In this document: piece after piece, positions 1 through 4,654 of the stretch
Layout of the letters: every line of letters begins with the position of its first letter
Numbering within the stretch: position 1 is the first letter of the stretch
NCBI GenBank assembly: GCA_023411615.1
Contig: JAEYOR010000053.1
Location: 1 to 6,681, forward strand
DNA: 6,681 nt
Direction of reading: 5' to 3'
Origin: Actinomycetes bacterium
GTDB taxonomy: Bacteria > Actinomycetota > Actinomycetes > Actinomycetales > Demequinaceae
Translations under genes and position numbers: made by a program
The notes under the pieces: generated by a model
The model's input: only the letters and a program-made list of their open reading frames with translations
What the model was told of the DNA's origin: nothing
Databases searched by the model: none

Positions 1-1280
1 GCCTTCACCATCACATCGAGTGCACGCATGGCGGCCTCAGAATTGGCGTCAACGTGTTGCCACTCCGGAGCAAGCGGATCAAGGCCAAGCACACTGAGCA
101 TCGCGCGCACGCTCAGCAGCGCTTCTCGCGTCGCTTCGGCCTCGCCTGCATTCACTGCGGCATTGCCGGAGCGTACCGTCTCGTGAACGTGGGCGAGAGC
201 GCGCGGCACCGCGAGGTCATCATTCATCGCTTCCACAAAGGCCTCGGGCAGCGTCGCCGTCTCGACCTCTTCGCGACTGAAGCCGCCCACGCGCTCGGTT
301 GCCCGCTCAACGAAGCCTGCGAGGCGCGACCAGGTGGCCGTCGCATCGTCCATGACGGCGTCGGAGTACTCGAGCATGGAGCGGTAGTGGACCTGCGCGA
401 GCGCAAGGCGCAGGGCCGGCGCCGGGTAGCGTGCAAGCACCTCGGAGACGAGCAGCCCGTTGCCAAGAGACTTCGACATCTTGGCGCCCGACTGCGTCAC
501 CCACGCCGAGTGCATCCACAGCTGCGCGAAGTCGTAACCCGCCGCGCGCGACTGTGCCTGCTCGTTCTCATGGTGCGGGAACCGCAAGTCGAGACCGCCG
601 CCGTGGATGTCAAAGGCGTCGCCCAAATAGCGTCGTGCCATTGCAGAGCACTCGATGTGCCAGCCCGGCCGGCCCTTGCCCCACGGCGAATCCCACGACG
701 CCGTCTCCGGCTCGCCGTCCTTGCGCGCCTTCCAGAGCGCGAAGTCTCGGGGGTCGCGTTTGGCCTCGGCAGGAGCGTCGGGTGCGGGCGTGAGGTCGTC
801 GATGCCTTGATTTGTCAGTGCGCCGTAGGCGTCAAAAGAATGGACGTCAAAGTAAACGGAGCCGTCGTTCTCATAAGCGTGCCCGCGCTCAACGAGGCGT
901 TCGATGAGGGCGATGATCTCGGGGATGTGTCCCGTGGCTCGCGGCTCAGCGGCTGGTGGCTTCACCGCCACGGCGGCGTATGCCGCCTGGAACTCACGCT
1001 CGAACTTCAGCGCCCACGCCCACCACTGCGAGCCGGCTTCGGCGGCCTTGTCGAGGGTCTTGTCGTCAATGTCGGTGACATTGCGCACCATCGTCACGGC
1101 GTAGCCCGAACGCTCGAGCCAGCGCTGCAGCACGTCAAAAGCGACGGCACTGCGCAGGTGGCCCACATGCGGGCTTCCCTGGACCGTGGGCCCACACAGG
1201 TACACGCCAACATGGCCGGGAGTGAGCGGGACAAAGTCGCGCTCCTCGCGGGTGGCGGTATCGAATAGGCGCAGAGTCAC
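1..1280 (-). CDS. cysS: Cysteinyl-tRNA synthetase, C-terminus cut off by window edge
   Basis: This cytoplasmic class I aminoacyl-tRNA synthetase charges tRNA-Cys with cysteine using ATP. I translated the minus strand from GTG 1280-1278, and the frame stays open to the left edge (426 complete codons). Family enzymes are about 460-480 residues, so roughly 40-50 C-terminal residues, part of the anticodon-binding region, are missing. The HIGH-type signature is HVGH at residues 38-41, just after YLCGPTV. KMSKS lies near residues 266-270 in the context GAKMSKSLGN. The four zinc ligands of the family are present: Cys29, Cys211 (in WHIECSAM), His236 and Glu240 (in FPHHENE). MshC, the mycothiol ligase, is a paralogue, but the motifs here and the ispF neighbour favour CysS. 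The start has only a weak ribosome site (AGG about 13 bases upstream). A large antisense open frame across the gene is a high-GC shadow. Confidence 0.97.
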   Translation of the reverse strand, partial: MTLRLFDTATREERDFVPLTPGHVGVYLCGPTVQGSPHVGHLRSAVAFDVLQRWLERSGYAVTMVRNVTDIDDKTLDKAAEAGSQWWAWALKFEREFQAAYAAVAVKPPAAEPRATGHIPEIIALIERLVERGHAYENDGSVYFDVHSFDAYGALTNQGIDDLTPAPDAPAEAKRDPRDFALWKARKDGEPETASWDSPWGKGRPGWHIECSAMARRYLGDAFDIHGGGLDLRFPHHENEQAQSRAAGYDFAQLWMHSAWVTQSGAKMSKSLGNGLLVSEVLARYPAPALRLALAQVHYRSMLEYSDAVMDDATATWSRLAGFVERATERVGGFSREEVETATLPEAFVEAMNDDLAVPRALAHVHETVRSGNAAVNAGEAEATREALLSVRAMLSVLGLDPLAPEWQHVDANSEAAMRALDVMVK

Positions 1281-1311
1281 GTGTGCAAGGCTACCTGGGA
1301 CTCGTGTGCAA
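1280..1311. repeat. 9-bp direct repeat at the cysS start
   Basis: CGTGTGCAA occurs at 1280-1288 and again at 1303-1311, with starts 23 bp apart. The first copy touches the cysS GTG start codon. Both copies lie in the likely 5' untranslated leader. The role is unknown; it could be chance, a protein site, or part of translation initiation control where the Shine-Dalgarno sequence is weak. Confidence 0.4.
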
Positions 1312-1327
1312 AACCCCATCCCCGCAG

Positions 1328-1356
1328 AAGCTACGAACCGTTGCCACCGGTTTCAA
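1328..1356 (-). promoter_or_regulatory. Probable sigma-70-type promoter of cysS
   Basis: On the minus strand, TTGAAA (1356-1351) is followed by exactly 17 bases and then TAGCTT (1333-1328). This fits the actinobacterial housekeeping consensus (TTGAnn, TAnnnT). Transcription would begin near 1321, giving a leader of about 40 bases before the cysS GTG. It implies that cysS can be expressed apart from carD-ispD-ispF. The palindrome GGTTCAGAACC sits directly upstream of the -35 box. The promoter is inferred from sequence only. Confidence 0.5.
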
Positions 1357-1450
1357 AGGTTCTGAACCGCTGAGGTGCGCGACACGCGGAAGCCGACGCT
1401 GCGTCGGCCTCGCTACCCGGCGCGTCGCCTGGCTCACCGGTTCAGAACGT
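1357..1450. repeat. Long imperfect inverted repeat with nested hairpin, ispF-cysS gap
   Basis: The 18-base arms at 1357-1374 and 1433-1450 are reverse complements at 16 of 18 positions. Each arm contains a short palindrome of its own: GGTTCTGAACC at 1358-1368, and GTTCAGAAC within 1440-1448. Between the arms, GCCGACGC (1392-1399) and GCGTCGGC (1401-1408) form a perfect dyad around T1400. A smaller GGCG/CGCC stem lies at 1419-1429. RNA from ispF into cysS could therefore fold into a branched structure. It could be a terminator or attenuator of ispF readthrough, a paired regulator site, or a REP-like dispersed element. Nothing in the window decides between these. Confidence 0.6.
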
Positions 1451-1453
1451 GGA

Positions 1454-1472
1454 GAACCGCTCTTGGCGGTTC
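1454..1472 (-). terminator. Perfect 7-bp hairpin downstream of ispF, possible terminator
   Basis: GAACCGC (1454-1460) and GCGGTTC (1466-1472) flank a 5-base loop. The hairpin lies about 70-85 bases after the ispF stop on the transcribed strand. There is no U-rich tract after it, so intrinsic termination is only possible, as is common for high-GC actinobacterial hairpins. It shares its GAACCG core with the neighbouring larger inverted repeat. Confidence 0.3.
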
Positions 1473-1478
1473 GGAGCT

Positions 1479-1512
1479 CTTGGGTCGGGACGGCGCTTGG
1501 GTCGGGACGGCG
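1479..1512. repeat. 17-bp perfect tandem repeat, two copies plus a partial third
   Basis: CTTGGGTCGGGACGGCG occurs at 1479-1495 and identically at 1496-1512. The first five bases, CTTGG, recur at 1513-1517. It lies in the ispF 3' flank, 28 bases past the ispF stop codon, and is outside any gene. Such short arrays often vary in copy number by replication slippage. No function is evident. Confidence 0.9.
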
Positions 1513-1539
1513 CTTGGCGACGGCCGACGCCGGGGCTCG

Positions 1540-2031
1540 CTAGGTTGTGGCCGCCACCAGAGCGGTGGCAATCGCGGCGATGCCCTCGCCGCGGCCGGTG
1601 AGGCCAAGTCCGTCCGCGGTGGTTCCGGAAACGCTGACAGGGGCACCGAGCGCAGCGCTCAGCACCTCTTGGGCCTCGGCGCGGCGTGCGCCGATCTTGG
1701 GCCGGTTGCCGATCACTTGCACCGCAGCGTTGACGATCTCAAAGCCCGCCTCACGGACAATGCGGGCCGACTCCTCAATGAGCGCGACGCCGGATGCTCC
1801 AGCCCATTCGGGGCGCGCCGTGCCGAAGTGCTCTCCCAAGTCACCAAGGCCAGCAGCAGAGAGGATGGCATCGCAGATCGCGTGGGCCGCCACATCGGCG
1901 TCGGAGTGACCCTCGAGGCGGCGCTCGCCGGGCCAGTCGAGGCCCGCAAGCCGCAGGCCACCAGCCCCAACCGTGCCCTCACCTTCGCCGTAAGCATGGA
2001 TATCAACGCCGATGCCAGTACGCATGCTCAC
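1540..2031 (-). CDS. ispF: 2-C-methyl-D-erythritol 2,4-cyclodiphosphate synthase
   Basis: This enzyme cyclises CDP-methylerythritol 2-phosphate to MEcPP with release of CMP, in the MEP isoprenoid pathway of the cytoplasm. The 163-residue length is typical of the family, which is a trimer. The metal-binding DxH appears as Asp10/His12 in GIGVDIHAY, with the third ligand His42 in LEGHSDADV. The C-terminal signature GLTGRGEG is at about 143-150, with the family's conserved Glu at 149. GTG 2031 is the chosen start because it overlaps the ispD stop as GTGA, the same junction as carD/ispD. ATG 2025 is a close alternative and would give Asp8/His10 as in E. coli. ispF follows ispD as a separate gene, not an IspDF fusion. 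A repeat-rich gap follows it, so the operon may end here. Confidence 0.97.
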   Translation of the reverse strand: MSMRTGIGVDIHAYGEGEGTVGAGGLRLAGLDWPGERRLEGHSDADVAAHAICDAILSAAGLGDLGEHFGTARPEWAGASGVALIEESARIVREAGFEIVNAAVQVIGNRPKIGARRAEAQEVLSAALGAPVSVSGTTADGLGLTGRGEGIAAIATALVAATT

Positions 2032-2696
2032 GAGCCCACCCTCCGTTCAAAGAACTCAAGATCCTCGGGATACGTGATCTTGCGCCCAAGTGGGTCGCCC
2101 GCCACCGTCGCGAGTGTGTAGCCGTAGTGGAGAGCGAGGCTGCCGTCGTCTGTCGCCTCGATACCGTCGGCGAGGGCGCGGTGATGGACGTCACGAAGCA
2201 CAGCGAGGTGGACCGCCTGCGGCGTTTGGACTGCGCCCAGACTGGGACGCTCGAGGTATGTGACGGGCCCGCCCACACCGGACACGATGGTGTCGACAAC
2301 GGGAAGCACGGGAATCGCGGCATCGTGGTGAGCTGCTGCTTCAATAAGGCGTCCAAAGACCGCCACCGGCATGAACGGCCGTGCGGCGTCGTGGACGAGC
2401 ACCACCGCATCGTCATAAAGATTATCGAGGCGGTCAACGCCCGCTCGCACCGAGTCTTGACGTGTCAAGCCGCCCGGAACAATGTCGATCTGGGCAGGCA
2501 CGCCAGCAAGAGCCTGGGAAAAGTCAGCCAATGCGTCGGCCGGGCTTGTCACCACAATGCGGTCGGCAACGGTCGCAAGCGCCGATGCAGCCCAGCGCAC
2601 AAGCGGGGTTCGCTGAACCGTCACTAACGCCTTGGGAAGATCGCGACCGAGGCGAGAGCCGCTACCTGCGGCCGTGAGAACGGCCGCGATGGTCAC
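2028..2696 (-). CDS. ispD: 2-C-methyl-D-erythritol 4-phosphate cytidylyltransferase
   Basis: This enzyme transfers CMP from CTP to methylerythritol 4-phosphate, the third step of the MEP pathway. With the GTG start at 2696 the protein has 222 residues, normal for IspD. The nucleotide-binding loop AAGSGSRLGRDLPKA is at residues 9-23, with Arg15 and Lys22 in the catalytic positions. It is followed by RQDSVRAG (79-86), VHDAARPF (101-108), a QTPQ motif and a DDGSL motif. A longer in-frame version from 2744 would add 16 residues overlapping carD. I reject it because the added Arg-rich segment is not like IspD and GTG 2696 makes a 4-base GTGA overlap with the carD stop. The same kind of overlap joins it to ispF, indicating coupled translation of consecutive pathway steps. 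The usual PKQ of the loop is PKA here, a substitution I recall as common in actinobacteria. Confidence 0.97.
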   Translation of the reverse strand: MTIAAVLTAAGSGSRLGRDLPKALVTVQRTPLVRWAASALATVADRIVVTSPADALADFSQALAGVPAQIDIVPGGLTRQDSVRAGVDRLDNLYDDAVVLVHDAARPFMPVAVFGRLIEAAAHHDAAIPVLPVVDTIVSGVGGPVTYLERPSLGAVQTPQAVHLAVLRDVHHRALADGIEATDDGSLALHYGYTLATVAGDPLGRKITYPEDLEFFERRVGS

Positions 2697-3175
2697 GAGG
2701 CGAGGACCGCGTCGAGTCGTGTCTCGGCAGTGGGCTCGTCGCACTTCTCGGCGAGGGCGAGTTCACTGACGAGGATCTGACGGGCCTTGGCGAGCATGCG
2801 CTTCTCACCAGCGCTCAGGCCCTTGTCGGTGTCACGACGGCTGAGGTCGCGAACCACCTCGGCGACGCGAATGACGTCACCGGAGGCAAGCTTCTCCACA
2901 TTGGCCTTGTAGCGGCGCGACCAGTTGGTGGGCTCTTCGATGTACGGCTCACGCAGCACGTCAAAGACCTTCTCCAGGCCCGCCTCGTCAACAACGTCGC
3001 GAACGCCGACCAAGTCGACATTCTCTGCGGGGACCTCAATCGTCAGGTCGCCCTGAGCAACCTTAAGCTTGAGATACGTCTTTTCCTCACCCCGAATGAC
3101 GCGCTTCTTAATGTCCTCAATGAGGGCTGCACCATGGTGCGGATAGACGACGGTCTCGCCAACGACGAAGTTCAT
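2693..3175 (-). CDS. carD: CarD/CdnL-type RNA polymerase-binding transcription regulator
   Basis: CarD binds the RNA polymerase beta subunit and the upstream edge of the bubble, and alters open-complex stability at housekeeping and rRNA promoters. With the ATG start at 3175 the protein has 160 residues, against 162 in M. tuberculosis. The N-terminal polymerase-interacting domain (about 1-60) contains VVYPHHGA (9-16) and VAQGDL. The helical DNA-binding domain contains TNWSRRYKAN with Trp85, and GLSAGEKRMLAKAR with Lys125. A 14-residue in-frame extension from 3217 is rejected because MNFVVGETVVYP matches the family N-terminus. GAAGGGG lies 12 bases upstream as a loosely spaced ribosome site. 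A possible -10, TAGACT (3213-3208), has no good -35. Two positions differ from the mycobacterial sequence as I recall it: Glu47 replaces Arg47, and Ser112 replaces a tryptophan. carD leads the carD-ispD-ispF unit. Confidence 0.97.
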   Translation of the reverse strand: MNFVVGETVVYPHHGAALIEDIKKRVIRGEEKTYLKLKVAQGDLTIEVPAENVDLVGVRDVVDEAGLEKVFDVLREPYIEEPTNWSRRYKANVEKLASGDVIRVAEVVRDLSRRDTDKGLSAGEKRMLAKARQILVSELALAEKCDEPTAETRLDAVLAS

Positions 3176-3239
3176 GAGTGTCCAATTCCCCTTCGATGCG
3201 GACCCCCAGTCTACCACTCGAACGAACTCCCTATACAGT

Positions 3240-3255
3240 CCCTTTACTTACAGGG
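3240..3255. promoter_or_regulatory. Imperfect dyad in the carD/lipoprotein divergent region
   Basis: CCCTTTACTTACAGGG is symmetric at 12 of 16 positions (outer CCCT/AGGG and inner TA/TA). It lies in the 157-bp gap between carD (minus) and the lipoprotein gene (plus), in its most AT-rich part, upstream of both starts. It could be a regulator site serving either gene. The evidence is symmetry and position alone. Confidence 0.25.
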
Positions 3256-3272
3256 CGTGGAACGACACGCAG

Positions 3273-3301
3273 TTGGGCCTGCGCAAATGGCCCACTATCC
3301 T
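3273..3301 (+). promoter_or_regulatory. Probable sigma-70-type promoter of the LpqE-like gene
   Basis: TTGGGC (3273-3278) is followed by a 17-base spacer and then TATCCT (3296-3301), which fits TTG-type -35 and TAnnnT -10 elements. The start of transcription would fall near 3308, leaving a leader of about 25 bases before the GTG at 3333. A perfect GGGAC-A-GTCCC palindrome overlaps the predicted start site. Confidence 0.5.
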
Positions 3302-3303
3302 AA

Positions 3304-3314
3304 GGGACAGTCCC
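3304..3314. promoter_or_regulatory. 11-bp palindrome over the predicted transcription start
   Basis: GGGACAGTCCC is a perfect palindrome around A3309. It starts two bases after the predicted -10 box of the LpqE-like gene, a classic repressor-operator position. The half ACAGTCCC also occurs at 3235-3242, upstream of the promoter. An operator role is inference. Confidence 0.3.
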
Positions 3315-3332
3315 CTCCCGAAAGGAAGACCC

Positions 3333-3809
3333 GTGCACGCACGCGTGAAGGTCGTCGCCCTCGCTCTTGGCGCCGCATTGTCGCTGTCCGCCTGTTCCAT
3401 GGCAGCTTCCATCACCACGTCAAATCCCTACGATCCTTCGGACGGCATCGGCATCACGCTCGGCGACGTGTCGACCGCGAATCTCCTTCTCGTATCGAGC
3501 GGCGCGGGTGAACCGGCTGTGCTCGTGGGGACCCTTTACAACGAAGGTAACGAGCCCACACGTGTCACAGTCGCCGTTGGCGGTGATTCGACGGAGATCG
3601 TCGTCGCGCCCCACACCCTCGTCACTCTCGGCATGGGCGACGGTGAACGCAAGCTGATCACAACGTCTCCGGTCGCCGCGGGTGGCATCGCGGAGGTTTC
3701 GATCCAGGTAGAGGGCGTCGCGCCTGTCTCGTCGCCGTTGCCCGTTCTCGATGGAACGCTCGAGGAGTACCAGCCGGTGCTTGAGGCCTTGGCGGCTTCC
3801 GACGCCTGA
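3333..3809 (+). CDS. lpqE: Secreted LpqE-like lipoprotein of unknown function
   Basis: This 158-residue protein starts at GTG 3333, with AAGGA six bases upstream. The N-terminus is a lipoprotein signal: basic Arg4 and Lys6, a hydrophobic stretch at about 7-18, then the lipobox LSAC with Cys21 as the lipidated residue. The mature part begins with a short linker containing YDPSDG (33-38). It is then rich in alternating beta-type segments (NLLLVS, AVLVGTLYNEG, RVTVAVGG, AEVSIQVEG) and ends with a PVLDGTLEEY segment. This suggests one extracytoplasmic beta-sandwich domain anchored to the outer face of the membrane. The symbol rests on position, divergent from carD as lpqE is in M. tuberculosis, and on similar layout rather than a recognised catalytic motif. 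In-frame ATG 3174 would place 53 non-signal residues ahead of the signal peptide and run through the promoter, so I reject it. No biochemical function is established from the sequence. Confidence 0.85.
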   Translation: MHARVKVVALALGAALSLSACSMAASITTSNPYDPSDGIGITLGDVSTANLLLVSSGAGEPAVLVGTLYNEGNEPTRVTVAVGGDSTEIVVAPHTLVTLGMGDGERKLITTSPVAAGGIAEVSIQVEGVAPVSSPLPVLDGTLEEYQPVLEALAASDA

Positions 3810-3815
3810 CGCCGG

Positions 3816-3837
3816 GGCCTGCCACGCGGCACGGGCC
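3816..3837. terminator. Hairpin in the convergent gap, possible bidirectional terminator
   Basis: GGCCTGCC (3816-3823) pairs with GGCA (3828-3831) and GGCC (3834-3837) around the loop ACGC, with a two-base bulge. It sits seven bases after the stop of the LpqE-like gene and 22 bases before the end of the oppositely oriented pstB. No T-rich tract follows on either strand, so this is only a candidate terminator. Confidence 0.35.
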
Positions 3838-3859
3838 ACGTTGAGCCGGCCGCGCCGGG

Positions 3860-4639
3860 TCAGCCGAATCGTCCGGAGATGTAATCCTCCGTCGCCTTCT
3901 CGGCTGGGGCCGAGAAGATCGTCGTCGTGTCATCCATCTCGATGAGCTTGCCAGGCTTGCCCGTTCCGGCAATGTTGAAGAAGGCCGTGCGGTCGGAGAC
4001 GCGAGCAGCCTGCTGCATGTTGTGGGTGACGATGACGATCGTGTACTCGGACTTCAACTCGTGGATGAGGTCCTCGATGGCGAGGGTTGAGATCGGGTCA
4101 AGGGCTGAGCAGGGCTCATCCATGAGCAGAACGTCCGGCTTGATCGCGATTGCGCGTGCGATGCAGAGACGTTGTTGCTGACCACCCGACAGCGACGAGC
4201 CAGGCTTGTCCAGCCTGTCCTTCACCTCTTCCCAGAGGTTGGCCCCACGCAGCGAGGACTCAACGAGTTCTTCGGCAGCAGTCTTGGACATCCGCTTGTT
4301 GTTGAGCTTCACTCCTGCCACGACGTTCTCCGCGATCGACATCGTCGGGAACGGGTTGGGACGCTGAAACACCATGCCAACGTGACGGCGCACCGCGACG
4401 GGGTCCACGTCAGGGCCGTAGAGGTTGGTCCCATCCATCAGCACCTCGCCCTCAACGCGTGCCCCAGGAATGACCTCGTGCATCCGGTTAAGGGTGCGGA
4501 GGAACGTTGACTTGCCACAGCCGGAGGGACCAATGAAGGCCGTCACGGACTTGGGCTCGATCGCGAGCGACACGTCCTCAACAGCAAGAAAGTTCCCGTA
4601 GTAGACGTTCAGGTTGTTGACGTCAATGCGCTTGCTCAC
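3860..4639 (-). CDS. pstB: Phosphate ABC transporter ATP-binding protein
   Basis: PstB is the cytoplasmic ATPase that powers high-affinity phosphate import through PstC and PstA. The 259-residue length is typical. All nucleotide-binding motifs are intact: Walker A GPSGCGKST (37-45), Q-loop Gln92 in VFQRPNPFP, signature LSGGQQQR (150-157), Walker B VLLMDEP (170-176) with catalytic Glu175, D-loop SALD (178-181), and switch His206 in VTHN. The PstB-specific stretch FQRPNPFPTMSI separates it from other ABC ATPases. It starts at GTG 4639 with AAGGA seven bases upstream, 15 bp after the pstA stop, so it is the last of the operon in this window. No phoU follows; the next gene is convergent. Confidence 0.98.
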   Translation of the reverse strand: MSKRIDVNNLNVYYGNFLAVEDVSLAIEPKSVTAFIGPSGCGKSTFLRTLNRMHEVIPGARVEGEVLMDGTNLYGPDVDPVAVRRHVGMVFQRPNPFPTMSIAENVVAGVKLNNKRMSKTAAEELVESSLRGANLWEEVKDRLDKPGSSLSGGQQQRLCIARAIAIKPDVLLMDEPCSALDPISTLAIEDLIHELKSEYTIVIVTHNMQQAARVSDRTAFFNIAGTGKPGKLIEMDDTTTIFSAPAEKATEDYISGRFG

Positions 4640-4654
4640 AGTGGGGTCCTTGTC

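Noticed and set aside
54..1268. 404-codon plus-strand open frame
   Set aside because: It is exactly antisense to cysS, whose minus-strand translation holds all catalytic and zinc-binding motifs. The product is Arg/His/Ala-rich with no domain features, as expected of a high-GC shadow frame.
1357..1512. CRISPR array or insertion sequence remnant
   Set aside because: There are only two adjacent 17-bp units without spacers, and no transposase remnant or target-site duplication. The inverted repeats enclose under 60 bp of non-coding sequence.
1281..1539. T-box or other cysteine-sensing riboswitch ahead of cysS
   Set aside because: The leader shows no T-box antiterminator signature, specifier loop or terminator with a U tract. 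The inverted repeats there lie mostly upstream of the likely cysS promoter.
1375..2121. 248-codon plus-strand open frame across the repeat gap and ispF
   Set aside because: It is antisense to ispF, has low-complexity composition, and has no ribosome site or recognisable domain.
1794..2627. 277-codon plus-strand open frame
   Set aside because: It spans the antisense strand of both ispF and ispD, whose motifs are complete, so it is a shadow frame.
3420..3839. 139-codon minus-strand open frame opposite the lipoprotein gene
   Set aside because: The plus-strand gene has a promoter, ribosome site, signal peptide and lipobox. The antisense product is charged and low in complexity.
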